Both the position numbers and the translations under genes were made by a program. Of a stretch of 64,000 nt of DNA, positions 1-9,351 are shown in pieces. The DNA comes from Polaribacter gangjinensis. GTDB lineage: Bacteria > Bacteroidota > Bacteroidia > Flavobacteriales > Flavobacteriaceae. Each line of letters begins with the position of its first letter. The first letter of the stretch is position 1. The DNA is taken from positions 513,501-577,500 of the forward strand of contig NZ_CP150662.1 of the NCBI RefSeq assembly GCF_038024125.1, given 5' to 3'. Below the pieces are notes generated by a model, which saw nothing but the letters and a program-made list of their open reading frames with translations, did no database searches and was not told the origin of the DNA.

Positions 1-1594
1 AATAGTTTACTAACTCATTGATTGTCTTTTCGTTAAAAGGAATTTTTAAGTGGCGTAATTTTCTTGAAAGTGTTGCTTTTCCTTCTTCAGCAATTTTCTT
101 TTCTTCTTCTTTTAAAGCAACACGAATTTTTGTTTTAGCTCTTGCTGTAATTACAAAATCTAACCAACGTGCATTTGGTTTATTAATGTTTGTGGTAATT
201 ACTTCAATTTGATCACCACTATTTAAGGTATGACTCAATGGAACCAACTTTCCATTTACTTTAGCGCCTCTACATTTTAAACCAATATCAGTATGTATAG
301 AAAATGCAAAATCGAGTGCTGTAGCGTCTTTTGGTAAAGATTTTAACTCTCCTTTAGGAGTAAAAACATAAATTTCTTTTGAATACAAATTCAGTTTGAA
401 TTCTTCTACAAAATCAACTGCATTCAAATTCTGATTTTCTAGAGATTCTTTTAGCTTATTCAGCCAATTTTCTAGACCACTTTCATGATCTGAACCTTGT
501 TTGTATTTAAAATGTGCTGCATAGCCTTTTTCAGCAATTTCATTCATTCTTTCGGAACGAATTTGAACTTCAACCCATTGAGCATCAGGACCAATAACTG
601 TAATGTGTAATGCTTCATAACCTGTGGTTTTTGGTTGAGAAATCCAATCTCTTAAACGAGATGGATTGGGTTTAAAATAATCTGTTACGATTGAATATAT
701 TTTCCAGGCCTCAAATTTTTCATCTTCAGTTGCGGGTTTAAAAATAATTCTGATGGCAAATTTGTCATACACTTCTTCAAATGTTACATTTTGCTTCACC
801 ATTTTTCTTCTGATAGAGAAAATGGATTTAAAACGACCTTTAATTTCGTATGTAAAATTCTCCTTATCCAATCCTTTTTTAAGGGTGTTTGAAAATCGTT
901 CTAGATAATTTTGTTGTTCTTCTTTACTCTCTTTGATTTTAGAAACAATATCATGATAAACATCTGGTTCAGTGTATTTTAAACCCAAATCTTCTAATTC
1001 GGTTTTAATATTATAAAGCCCTAATCTATGTGCTAATGGTGCATAAATATATAAAGTTTCAGAAGCAATTTTTAGTTGTTTATCTTCGGGCATTGCGTTC
1101 ATAGTTTGCATATTATGCAATCTGTCAGCAATTTTTATCAAAATTACACGAACATCATCATTCAATGTCAAGAGCATTTTTCTAAAATTTTCTGCCTGAA
1201 TTGAAGCGTCTTGTTCTTTATTTAATCTTGAAATTTTGGTCAATCCATTTACAATTTTGGCAATGGTTTCGCCAAATTGTTGCTCAATATCATCTAATGT
1301 ATAATGGGTGTCTTCAACAACATCATGCAGCAATGCAGCAGCAATAGAAACTGCGCCTAAACCAATTTCTTTAGCAACAATTTTTGCAACTGCAATGGGA
1401 TGAAAAATATAAGGTTCGCCAGTTTTTCTGCGTTGTTTTGAATGCGCATCAACAGCAATATCAAAAGCTTTTCTTATCAGTTCTTTATCTTCTTTTGACA
1501 AGACCTCATAAGTACCTTTCAACAAATCTTTATATCGATTTGCAATCTCTTTGTTTTCCTCTTCTAAGGTTGCTGTATATTGCAATGCTTGCAT
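1..1594 (-). CDS. Bifunctional RelA/SpoT (p)ppGpp synthetase/hydrolase, 3' end outside window
   Basis: Makes and degrades the alarmone (p)ppGpp in the stringent response, in the cytoplasm. The visible 531 residues begin MQALQYTATL. They show an HD hydrolase domain (HD pair at residues 90-91 in LLHDVVEDT), then the synthetase domain with the VEVQIRSERM motif, then the TGS domain (YVFTPKGELKSLPKDATALD). The ACT end expected of this roughly 730-residue family lies beyond base 1. The intact HD motif suggests hydrolase activity is kept, which fits a single Rsh enzyme in Bacteroidota (family knowledge). Identity is very secure; relA versus spoT naming is arbitrary here. Confidence 0.96.
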   Translation of the reverse strand, partial: MQALQYTATLEEENKEIANRYKDLLKGTYEVLSKEDKELIRKAFDIAVDAHSKQRRKTGEPYIFHPIAVAKIVAKEIGLGAVSIAAALLHDVVEDTHYTLDDIEQQFGETIAKIVNGLTKISRLNKEQDASIQAENFRKMLLTLNDDVRVILIKIADRLHNMQTMNAMPEDKQLKIASETLYIYAPLAHRLGLYNIKTELEDLGLKYTEPDVYHDIVSKIKESKEEQQNYLERFSNTLKKGLDKENFTYEIKGRFKSIFSIRRKMVKQNVTFEEVYDKFAIRIIFKPATEDEKFEAWKIYSIVTDYFKPNPSRLRDWISQPKTTGYEALHITVIGPDAQWVEVQIRSERMNEIAEKGYAAHFKYKQGSDHESGLENWLNKLKESLENQNLNAVDFVEEFKLNLYSKEIYVFTPKGELKSLPKDATALDFAFSIHTDIGLKCRGAKVNGKLVPLSHTLNSGDQIEVITTNINKPNARWLDFVITARAKTKIRVALKEEEKKIAEEGKATLSRKLRHLKIPFNEKTINELVNY

Positions 1595-1652
1595 AAATTG
1601 ATTTTATTTGAATCGATAGTGAAGTTACTAATTAGAATTGTAATACACAACA

Positions 1653-2885
1653 TTAGGATTCTAAATTTTCAATTCGTTGCAATAAAGTTGGATGCGAATA
1701 ATGTACAAAAACATAGGCTGGATGTGGCGTTAAATTACTCAAACTATTTTTTGATAATTTTTTGAGTGATGAAACTAAGAATTTTCCATCAAACGTATTT
1801 TTTGCAAAATCATCTGCTTGGTATTCAAATTTTCTAGACACAATATTCATTAATAAACCAGTAATTTCTGAAATGGGTGAGTATAAAATTCCGAAAGCGA
1901 TCAATCCAATATGAAAGCTTGGTATTGAAATACTTAACGCATTTGATAATAGGGGAGAACTGATAAAAAATGACAGTAAATAAAGCATAAATCCAGTTAA
2001 TATGAGCGAAATAATCAAATTAAAAATGATGTGTTTGCGTTTATAATGACCAACTTCATGCGCTAAAACTGCGACAATTTCATCTGTTTCTAAATCATTG
2101 AGTAATGTATCATATAAAGTAATTCTTTTTTGTGAACCAAATCCTGAAAAATAAGCATTTGCTTTTGTAGATCTTTTTGAACCATCAATCACAAAGATAT
2201 TTTGCAATGTAAAACCTACTTTTTGAGCATAATTTTCGATGGCAGTTTTCAATTCACCATCTTCTAAAGGAATTTGTTTGTTAAATATAGGAACAATCAA
2301 TTTAGCATAAAAAAGATTCATAAAAACTGTAAAAACTGCAATCAAAATCCAAGTGTAAATCCAAAAATAATCAGCAGTAAATTGATAAAATAAAATGACT
2401 ATTGATAAAATTCCACCACCTAAAACAATACTCATTAACCAACCTTTCAGTTTGTCTGTCCAAAATATTTTTTTGGTTGATTTGTTAAATCCGAATTTTT
2501 CTTCAATCACAAAGGTTTTATAATAAGAAAAAGGAGTTGATAAAATATCAGATCCTAACATCATAATTCCGAAAAAAATCAATGCTATTAAAATGGGGTT
2601 ATTTGAAAAACTTCTTGCAAAATCATCCACCAATTTAAAACCTTCTAAAAAGAAAAATAGCAAAGTAATACTTATTGAAAACAAAGAAGTTATTGTTGAA
2701 AAATTCGCATTTTCTTTTTTGTATGCTTGTGATTTTTTGTAAGCCTCTTCATCATAAACATCTGCCAATTTTTCGGGAATTTTATCATCAAAACGTTTGT
2801 TATTTAAAAAAGTAAGATACATATCAAATAAAAAATCAATAAGTAAAATACTGATGAAAATGTAGAATAAAATGCTTGAATTCAT
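1653..2885 (-). CDS. M48 family zinc metallopeptidase (Ste24/CAAX protease-like)
   Basis: Integral-membrane zinc protease of the Ste24 type. Hydrophobic segments surround a cytoplasmic-facing HEVGH motif (residues 276-280 from the chosen start) followed by KRKH. The later glutamate ligand is probably in the FEYQADDFA segment, typical of M48A. I chose the ATG at 2885 (MNSSILFYIF), because the upstream ATG at 2921 would overlap the end of the methyltransferase gene; from 2885 the two genes are 4 nt apart. About 410 residues, the normal family length. Substrates in bacteria are unknown; a role in membrane-protein quality control is inference. Confidence 0.93.
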   Translation of the reverse strand: MNSSILFYIFISILLIDFLFDMYLTFLNNKRFDDKIPEKLADVYDEEAYKKSQAYKKENANFSTITSLFSISITLLFFFLEGFKLVDDFARSFSNNPILIALIFFGIMMLGSDILSTPFSYYKTFVIEEKFGFNKSTKKIFWTDKLKGWLMSIVLGGGILSIVILFYQFTADYFWIYTWILIAVFTVFMNLFYAKLIVPIFNKQIPLEDGELKTAIENYAQKVGFTLQNIFVIDGSKRSTKANAYFSGFGSQKRITLYDTLLNDLETDEIVAVLAHEVGHYKRKHIIFNLIISLILTGFMLYLLSFFISSPLLSNALSISIPSFHIGLIAFGILYSPISEITGLLMNIVSRKFEYQADDFAKNTFDGKFLVSSLKKLSKNSLSNLTPHPAYVFVHYSHPTLLQRIENLES

Positions 2886-2889
2886 GATT

Positions 2890-3675
2890 TTAATTGAAAT
2901 TTCGTTGTCTTTTTGCTTCAAATAAAAGAATGGCTGCAGCTACAGAAACATTCATAGAATCAATCATTCCTTGCATGGGAATGTTGATGTTTTGTGTGGC
3001 ATTTTTACGCCAAATTTTGGTTAAACCTGTATCTTCTGTACCAACAACAATTGCTGTTGGTTTTGTATAATTTTCCAAATGATAGGCATTTGAATTTTGT
3101 AAAGTAGCAGCAAAAATTTGAATATTTTTTTCTTTCAAAAAAGCAATAATTTCTTCAGAAGTTCCTATTGCAATTTGATTCGTAAAAACACAACCCACAC
3201 TTGAACGAATAATATTAGAATTGTACAAATCGCTTTTAGCATCAGCAATCAACACAGCATCAATATTTGCAGCATCTGCAGTGCGTAAAATGGCACCTAT
3301 ATTTCCAGGTTTTTCAATACTTTCTGCTACTAAGATCAAAGGATTTTTAGAAAGTTTGATATCAGAAAGTGATAATGATTTTGTTTTTGCTATTGCCAAA
3401 AATCCCTCAGTAGTATTTCTATAAGCCAATTTATCGTAGATTTCTTGTGATATCAAAATTTTTTCAACATCTTGAAATTCAGAAAGTAAATTATCATTTT
3501 TTACTGTAGATAAAAATAGGAGAGAAGTAATTTCATAACCTCCTTTTTTCGCCAATTCAATTTCTCTTTTTCCTTCAATCAAAAAAAGACCTTGCTTTTT
3601 ACGTTCTCTTACTTTTTCTTGTAACTTGAAAATATTTTTTATCAGAGGATTTTGAATACTTGTAATTTCTTTCAT
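2890..3675 (-). CDS. TrmH/SpoU family RNA 2'-O-methyltransferase
   Basis: SAM-dependent SPOUT-class methyltransferase that modifies a ribose in rRNA or tRNA. The N-terminal substrate-binding part (SIQNPLIKN, then FLIEGKREIELA) is followed by the knotted catalytic domain with LVAESIEKPGNIGAILRTA and a C-terminal motif IPMQGMIDSMNVSVAA that builds the SAM pocket. The start at 3675 (MKEITSIQN) matches family N-termini better than 3693. It is probably cotranscribed with the downstream M48 gene. The RNA target cannot be told from sequence (RlmB-like and TrmH-like are both possible). Confidence 0.92.
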   Translation of the reverse strand: MKEITSIQNPLIKNIFKLQEKVRERKKQGLFLIEGKREIELAKKGGYEITSLLFLSTVKNDNLLSEFQDVEKILISQEIYDKLAYRNTTEGFLAIAKTKSLSLSDIKLSKNPLILVAESIEKPGNIGAILRTADAANIDAVLIADAKSDLYNSNIIRSSVGCVFTNQIAIGTSEEIIAFLKEKNIQIFAATLQNSNAYHLENYTKPTAIVVGTEDTGLTKIWRKNATQNINIPMQGMIDSMNVSVAAAILLFEAKRQRNFN

Positions 3676-3694
3676 CAGTTTTAAAAAAAACAAA

Positions 3695-3714
3695 AATACC
3701 TATTTTTAGGTATT
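3695..3714. repeat. 20-bp palindrome, copy 1 (AATACCTA-4 nt-TAGGTATT)
   Basis: Perfect 8-bp arms AATACCTA and TAGGTATT around TTTT. An identical-arm copy lies at 4254-4273, on the other side of the 3811-4242 gene, and both copies are followed by GTTTT. It sits between divergently transcribed genes. A regulator binding site or a small intergenic repeat are both possible. Confidence 0.7.
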
Positions 3715-3810
3715 GTTTTAGATTTTATTATTTTTTACTTTGCAAAATAAATCAATATAATTATTTAATAAACAGTTAGTTATCATTTTAATCTTTAAAA
3801 TTTTATTCTC

Positions 3811-4242
3811 ATGAACAAAAAAAATTTATGCTTATTTTATCTAATCTTAGGATTTTTTGGAGTATTAGAAGTGAATGCACAAATTGGTATTGCAGTTGCC
3901 AAAGATGAAAAAGGTTCTTCTCTTGAATGGAATGTTGTTTGGAACAAAGGATATCAAACTGAGTCTATTGCAATTCAAAATTTAAGAGATAAAGGTTATA
4001 AAAAAGTATTCTCTTTAACAGGTGGCGAAAAACGAGGTCATAAATTGCAGAGTGGATATTGGGTAGTTGTTGAAGCTACTCATAAAATTTACGACGGAAC
4101 TTTAAAAACTTCTTTTGGTTTGGGAGCAAGTTCAAGTTCATATACTGAAGCTGAAGAGAGAGCTGTGAGTAATTTGAGCCAGTATGATTGGAGTTGGAAA
4201 AAAAGTAATGGGTATACCATCTCTAAAAAAGGAACATTCTAA
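3811..4242 (+). CDS. Small secreted protein of unknown function
   Basis: A 143-residue protein that I do not assign to a named family. Residues 1-23 form a signal peptide (lysines, hydrophobic stretch, cleavage after VNA before QIGIAVA), so it is exported. The mature part is rich in Gly, Ser and aromatic residues, with a WNVVWNKGYQ segment, a repeated-looking YWVVVEATH strand and an alanine-containing EAEERAVSNL helix. This layout resembles small WG/DUF4189-type periplasmic proteins, but that is only a resemblance. It stands alone, divergent from the methyltransferase, and is framed by two copies of a 20-bp palindrome. Confidence 0.8.
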   Translation: MNKKNLCLFYLILGFFGVLEVNAQIGIAVAKDEKGSSLEWNVVWNKGYQTESIAIQNLRDKGYKKVFSLTGGEKRGHKLQSGYWVVVEATHKIYDGTLKTSFGLGASSSSYTEAEERAVSNLSQYDWSWKKSNGYTISKKGTF

Positions 4243-4253
4243 ATCTCAAACAA

Positions 4254-4273
4254 AATACCTAATTATAGGTATT
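4254..4273. repeat. 20-bp palindrome, copy 2
   Basis: AATACCTA-ATTA-TAGGTATT, with the same arms as the copy at 3695-3714 but a different 4-nt centre. It lies 11 nt after the stop codon of the small secreted protein. As a hairpin it is AT-rich with only a short T run after it, so it is a weak candidate terminator. Confidence 0.7.
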
Positions 4274-4299
4274 GTTTTGAATTGAAATTCAAACAATAT

Positions 4300-4316
4300 T
4301 TGTAAAGTCTTTACAA
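4300..4316. repeat. 17-bp palindrome TTGTAAAG-T-CTTTACAA
   Basis: Perfect 8-bp arms with a 1-nt centre, in the 198-nt gap between two convergent genes. Such short spacing favours a protein-binding site over an RNA hairpin. No function is assigned. Confidence 0.5.
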
Positions 4317-4403
4317 TTGTGATTGAAAGAAGAAACTCATGTTTAAGGGGAATTTTGCTAAGAAAAAGAATCAAAAACAGATAAAGACAGAGTTGTCTTC
4401 ATT

Positions 4404-4435
4404 AAAAAAAGGCTCGCAAATGCGAGCCTTTTTCA
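4404..4435. terminator. Bidirectional intrinsic terminator
   Basis: A GC-rich 7-bp stem GGCTCGC/GCGAGCC (4411-4417 with 4422-4428) with loop AAAT. It is preceded by seven A and followed by five T, so it can stop transcription on both strands. It separates the secreted-protein gene from the convergent amidohydrolase operon. Confidence 0.92.
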
Positions 4436-4440
4436 TTTAA

Positions 4441-5736
4441 TTATTTTGATTTATATTTCCCTGAATAGCGTTTCCAAAGTGTAGTTTGATGGCTTTCCAA
4501 ACTAATTTTTCGACCTTGAATAAATGCTTCAGAAATGATATTTGTTCTCATATCCAACGCATCACCTTCAGAAATGAATAAGGTTGCATCTTTTCCAACT
4601 TCTAAGGTTCCTGCAAATGCATCAATGCCTAAAATTTTTGCTGCATCACCTGTAATTAATTGCACTGCTTTTTCTTTTTCTAATCCAAAAGCGGCAAAAG
4701 TTCCTGCGTAAAATGGTAAATTTCTGGTGTTCATTCTGTCCATTTGACCTTCCATTCCCAAACCAACTAAAACTCCTTTGTCTTGTAGGGTTTTAGCAAT
4801 TGTGTAGGTGTCATCATACGCGTCATCTTCACTATTCGGATTTCTGTGTGGTCTGTTTAAAATTACAGGAATGTTGTGTTTAACCAACATATCTGTTACT
4901 TTTTCAGCCCCTTCACCACGAACAATTACCAAATTATTGATGCCTAATTCTTTACTGATTGTAATAGCATCCGTAATTTCTTTTTCACCATTTACATGAA
5001 TATACAATTTTTGAGAACCATCAAACAAGCCTTTCGTTGCTGCAAATGGCAAGTGTTTTTTATCTGATTTTGACGCTAAATATTGTTTTGCATCTGTAAA
5101 AAAAGAATTGATTTTTGCTACATTTTTTGGATATTCAGGATTTGGTTTCAAAGCAGGATCTTCTCCTAACCACCATCTTCCACTGGTAAAACTTCCTGGC
5201 CAATTCAAGTGAATGGCATCATCCGTTTTTACAGTAGCATCTTCCCAATTCCAAGCATCCATTTGAACGATTGATGAAGTTCCAGAAATAGTGCCACCTT
5301 TAGGAACAATTTGAGCCATTAAAACGCCATTTGGTCTCATAGATTCTACCAATTTACTTTCAGCATTATAAGCAATTAAACTGCGCACATGTGGATTCAT
5401 GATTCCTATTTCACTTTCATCATCACTGGCTTTTACAGCATCAATTTCTACCAAACCTAAAGTAGCGTCTAAAGCAATAAATCCAGGATAGATGTGTTTT
5501 CCTTCAGCTTTAATAATAGTTCCCATTCTCGCAATTTTCATCATGGCACTTCCAACAAAAGTAATTTTGCCATTTTCGAACATAATCAACGAGTTTTCAA
5601 TAACTTGTCCATTTCCTAAATGTGCTGTTGCACCTTCAATACTTATGGCTGTTGTTTGTTTTGATGCAGGTGTTTGTTGTGCAATTATGTTTCCTACAAA
5701 AGCAAAAAACAGTACGATTTTTAGTATATTTTTCAT
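4441..5736 (-). CDS. Exported amidohydrolase-like protein (metal site incomplete)
   Basis: A 431-residue member of the amidohydrolase/imidazolonepropionase-like superfamily with a signal peptide (MKNILKIVLFFAFVGNIIAQ). The N-terminal beta-sandwich (IENSLIMFENGKITFVG) and C-terminal GTLEVGKDATLFI segment are typical. The strand that normally ends in HxH after YPGF reads YPGFIALDATLG, so the first two metal ligands are missing. The protein may be structural, or may have lost hydrolysis. Its gene starts 5 nt after the stop of the 985-residue paralogue, so the two are translated from one operon and may work as a pair in the periplasm (inference). Confidence 0.85.
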   Translation of the reverse strand: MKNILKIVLFFAFVGNIIAQQTPASKQTTAISIEGATAHLGNGQVIENSLIMFENGKITFVGSAMMKIARMGTIIKAEGKHIYPGFIALDATLGLVEIDAVKASDDESEIGIMNPHVRSLIAYNAESKLVESMRPNGVLMAQIVPKGGTISGTSSIVQMDAWNWEDATVKTDDAIHLNWPGSFTSGRWWLGEDPALKPNPEYPKNVAKINSFFTDAKQYLASKSDKKHLPFAATKGLFDGSQKLYIHVNGEKEITDAITISKELGINNLVIVRGEGAEKVTDMLVKHNIPVILNRPHRNPNSEDDAYDDTYTIAKTLQDKGVLVGLGMEGQMDRMNTRNLPFYAGTFAAFGLEKEKAVQLITGDAAKILGIDAFAGTLEVGKDATLFISEGDALDMRTNIISEAFIQGRKISLESHQTTLWKRYSGKYKSK

Positions 5737-5741
5737 ATTTT

Positions 5742-8699
5742 TTAGCTTTTAGTTTCTTCTAATGTATCACAGTGAAAGTTACGATCTTCTCTTTTCATTG
5801 GAACTTGTGTTTTTGCACCACCCATTTTTTCTTTCAACATCATATTGATTAATTTGCTTTTTTCTTCTTTAATTGCTTGACGTTTTTGCAAATCATCATT
5901 AACATCAAAAAATACTTTTCCGTCAATAATTGTTTTTTCAACTTTTGCATAAATAGACATAGGATGATTATTCCATAATACCACATCAGCTTCTTTACCT
6001 TCTTTGATACTACCAACACGATCGTCAATATGTAATAATTTTGCTGGGTTTATAGTTACCATTTTCCAAGCTTCTAGTTCAGAAATTCCTCCGTATTTTA
6101 CAGTTTTTGCAGCTTCTTGATTCAATCTTCTTGACATTTCACGGTCATCAGAATTGATAGCTACAGTAACTCCTGCATTGTGCATAATAGCTGCATTGTA
6201 AGGAATTGCATCAATAACTTCATATTTATAAGCCCACCAATCTGAAAAAGTTGAACCTCCAACACCATGTTTTGCCATTTTATCAGCTACTTTGTAACCT
6301 TCTAAAATGTGTGTAAATGTGTTGATTTTAAAATTGAATTTTTCTGCAACTTTTATCAACATATTGATTTCTGATTGTACGTAAGAATGACAAGAAATAA
6401 AACGCTCACCGTTTAAAATCTCCAATAAAGTCTCCATTTCAATATCTTTTCTGAAAGGTTGACCACTTTTTTTCAAGGTTTCATATTCTTTAGCTCTTGT
6501 GAAATAATCTACAAAAACTTGTTCAACTCCCATTCTTGATTGAGGAAAACGAGTTCCATTAGTGCTTCTGGATTGTTTTACATTTTCACCCAAAGCAAAT
6601 TTGATGAATTTTGGAGAGTTTTTATAAATCATATTTTCAGCATTTTCTCCCCATTTTAGTTTGATAATGGCTGAACGCCCTCCAATTGGATTTGCAGAAC
6701 CATGCAAAATTTGAGCAGTTGTTGTTCCTCCTGAAATATTTCTATAAATATTAATGTCTGTTGGATCTACAACATCTTCAATGGTAACTTCTGCTGAAGA
6801 ATTGTGTGCCCCTTCATTAACAGCAGATGTTGCAATATGTGAGTGTTCATCAATGATTCCTGCAGTTAAATGTTTGCCTGTTCCATCAATTTCAACTACA
6901 CCTTTAGCAGAGAGATTTTTGCCGATTTTGGCAATTTTTCCGTCTTTTAACAATACATCTGTATTCTCTAAAATTCCTGCATCTTCACTTGTCCAAACAG
7001 TTACATTTTTAATTAAAATCGATTCTGATTTTGGTTGTGTATAGTTTCCAAATCCAACATTAGGGAAACTTACAGGCATGACCAAAATTTCTTTGTCAGT
7101 TGATTTTTCATCTTTCTTTTCAACAGCTTCTTTGGCTACTTTTTTACTTGCAGACCAAGATGTTTTAATGCCTTTGGTGTCAAAAGCACTTCCTTCCATC
7201 ACATTTGCAGCATTGATAACTTTACCCATCAAACGTGTAAATCCTTCATCATCCATTGTAATTTCAACCCAATCATTTTGAAAAGAAAATTTTGATGTGA
7301 TTTTTTTATCTCCTAATTTGATTGATCCTGTTTGTTTTGCACCTTTTCCTGAAATGGTTAAATCGTAATTTTTTCCGTTTACAGATAGCATATAATCACC
7401 TGTTATATCTTTGATATTCATATCATTAATGATATTTTTTTCACCTTGAACCCAATTTTCATAAATGGTTGATGAAGCATCAAAAACATCTCCAGAAGTA
7501 ATGATAAAATTTGCAAAACTTCCTTTATTTAAATTTCCAATAGTTGAATTTCCTATAATTTTCGCAGGAATCGTTGTCAATGAAGCCAATGCCGATTTTT
7601 TATCAAATCCATATTCAATGGCTTTTTGTAAATTTTTATGGAACGTTTCAGCAGATTTTAATTTGTAAGTTGTCAACGCAAAAGGCACTCCATTTTTTTC
7701 TAAAACCGATAAATTTGATGGATCTTGATTCCATTTACGCATATCTCTCAGAGAAATTTGTTCAGCCAATAACGGATTTGAAACATCATAAGTATTTGTA
7801 AAATCAATGGGAATGATGAAAGTTGCATTGGTTTTTTTGATATCATTGATTCTTTCAAATTCATCTCCAGAACCTAAAATAGTATATTGAATTCCGAATT
7901 CATCACCAACTTTATCAGCTCTTACAGCATCTAAATGATTATCAGTTTCAAAAATTTGAACCAAATTTTTATTTTTATTCAACGCTTCTAAAGCCAAATC
8001 TTTGTTTTTCATATTTCCTTTTGCATACCAATCTGCATCCAAATACACTTGACGCAACAAAGCCATTACACCCATTTTTGAAGATGGATAAGATTGTCTA
8101 GATTGTACACTTTTAGTAAATGATAAAAATTGTGCAGATTTGGTATCTAAAATTCGGTAAGCATTGGTAGTATTCGGATTTAATGCTACCAACAAACCAT
8201 TTCCACGAATAATTCCGTCATGTAAATGGGTATTTACAGCTCCAAAACCAGCGTTTAAAAGTTCATTAGCTTTTTTATTATCGAACTTAAAATTATCAAT
8301 TGGATTGGTTTCAGGACGAATGTGATCGTTCCAATAATACCCTTCTCTTTCAGCTTCGTATTGTGAAGATCTTGAGTCAGAGGGATTTCTTTTGGGTTTT
8401 GCAATTCCAAAATCGGAATAAATATCAATAAATGATGGATACATCATTTTGCCATCTAAATCTATAATTTTTGTTCCCTCAGGAATTTTTACAGATTTTC
8501 CAACTTCTGCAACTTTTCCATCTTTCACCAACAACGTTCCTTTTTGAATGATGTTTTCTGGCGTTACATAAATGGTCGCATTTGTAAAAGCAACTAAAAT
8601 GCTTTTGGATGTTTTAACTCCTGAATTTGTCGGAAAATAATCTTGGGCTTTTGCCAAAGAAATCGACAAGAAAAAGAGTACGAATAGTAGTTTTCTCAT
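5742..8699 (-). CDS. Exported double amidohydrolase (two domains, N-terminal one degenerate)
   Basis: A 985-residue protein with a signal peptide (MRKLLFVLFFLSISLAKA) and two amidohydrolase units in tandem. The N-terminal unit (about residues 30-440) has MMYPSFIDIYSDFG where HxH is expected. The C-terminal unit (about 590-960) keeps the metal-binding motif in GIIDEHSHIA, the later histidines in ISCHSYVQ and NTFTHILEG, and the catalytic aspartate in AINSDDRE. The C-terminal half is therefore probably an active metal-dependent hydrolase and the N-terminal half a degenerate copy. The substrate is unknown; relatives include periplasmic peptidase- and imidazolonepropionase-like enzymes. First gene of a two-gene operon. 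Confidence 0.88.
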   Translation of the reverse strand: MRKLLFVLFFLSISLAKAQDYFPTNSGVKTSKSILVAFTNATIYVTPENIIQKGTLLVKDGKVAEVGKSVKIPEGTKIIDLDGKMMYPSFIDIYSDFGIAKPKRNPSDSRSSQYEAEREGYYWNDHIRPETNPIDNFKFDNKKANELLNAGFGAVNTHLHDGIIRGNGLLVALNPNTTNAYRILDTKSAQFLSFTKSVQSRQSYPSSKMGVMALLRQVYLDADWYAKGNMKNKDLALEALNKNKNLVQIFETDNHLDAVRADKVGDEFGIQYTILGSGDEFERINDIKKTNATFIIPIDFTNTYDVSNPLLAEQISLRDMRKWNQDPSNLSVLEKNGVPFALTTYKLKSAETFHKNLQKAIEYGFDKKSALASLTTIPAKIIGNSTIGNLNKGSFANFIITSGDVFDASSTIYENWVQGEKNIINDMNIKDITGDYMLSVNGKNYDLTISGKGAKQTGSIKLGDKKITSKFSFQNDWVEITMDDEGFTRLMGKVINAANVMEGSAFDTKGIKTSWSASKKVAKEAVEKKDEKSTDKEILVMPVSFPNVGFGNYTQPKSESILIKNVTVWTSEDAGILENTDVLLKDGKIAKIGKNLSAKGVVEIDGTGKHLTAGIIDEHSHIATSAVNEGAHNSSAEVTIEDVVDPTDINIYRNISGGTTTAQILHGSANPIGGRSAIIKLKWGENAENMIYKNSPKFIKFALGENVKQSRSTNGTRFPQSRMGVEQVFVDYFTRAKEYETLKKSGQPFRKDIEMETLLEILNGERFISCHSYVQSEINMLIKVAEKFNFKINTFTHILEGYKVADKMAKHGVGGSTFSDWWAYKYEVIDAIPYNAAIMHNAGVTVAINSDDREMSRRLNQEAAKTVKYGGISELEAWKMVTINPAKLLHIDDRVGSIKEGKEADVVLWNNHPMSIYAKVEKTIIDGKVFFDVNDDLQKRQAIKEEKSKLINMMLKEKMGGAKTQVPMKREDRNFHCDTLEETKS

Positions 8700-8928
8700 G
8701 AATGTTTGAATTATTTTTGAATTGGTTCTAAATTTATTGACTTGATTTTGTATTGAACCAATTTAAATTCACTTTAACATAATTTTAAGAGAACAATATG
8801 TGCTTTTATTTAACTCAACTAATTATTTGATAAGCTCATTAAGCTATAATTAATTATGGATTAAATATGGAATCCTAAATGATTTTTTAGACAATAAAAT
8901 AAGAAGTTTTAAGCAACATTTTTTGTAA

Positions 8929-9351
8929 TTATTTTTTATAAATTGACAATAAAAATTCTTCTGCAGTCATTACAGGTAATAAAGATTTTTTAAAATCTTT
9001 ACCATTTCTTGTTATTATAACATTGCATTCAGATTCTGTTGCGCTAAAATATTGCAAAGCATCTTCAAAATCGGGAATTGAAGAATTGAGTCCTTTTTCA
9101 ATTATTTGTTCATTTAGTGAGCATACTTCACTAATTATTTTAAATTTACGAAGCTTTTCTCTTGCGATTTTAGGATTTTCAAATTTTGCAAGAAAATAGT
9201 TAACAGTTGCAAATGAAATAGGAGAAACAACCATTATTAATTTTTCTTTTTCAGCCAATGTTGCAATTTTTGCAATTGGATCATAAAAAGGTTTTCGTTC
9301 TCCTAAAAAATCCAACATTACATTTTTGTCAATAAATATTCTTTTAATCAT
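8929..9351 (-). CDS. PIN-domain ribonuclease toxin (VapC-like)
   Basis: A 140-residue single PIN domain. The acidic site is visible as D8 in FIDKNVMLD, E96/D97 in DFEDALQYFSA, and a following FKKSLLPVMTAEEFL tail typical of this group. Expected to cleave RNA, often tRNA, unless held by its antitoxin. Its ATG overlaps the stop of the upstream antitoxin gene by 4 nt (ATGA), giving the usual antitoxin-first order. The first motif has Lys (DKN) where the family often has Thr or Ser; this is a tolerated position. The RNA target is unknown. Confidence 0.9.
   Translation of the reverse strand: MIKRIFIDKNVMLDFLGERKPFYDPIAKIATLAEKEKLIMVVSPISFATVNYFLAKFENPKIAREKLRKFKIISEVCSLNEQIIEKGLNSSIPDFEDALQYFSATESECNVIITRNGKDFKKSLLPVMTAEEFLLSIYKK

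Noticed and set aside
1384..1765. Short plus-strand ORFs within the RelA/SpoT and M48 genes
   Set aside because: Antisense shadows without signal or family pattern.
4339..4440. A 33-codon ORF between the small secreted protein and the amidohydrolase operon
   Set aside because: It runs through the intrinsic terminator and has no coding features; its end is forced by the terminator sequence.
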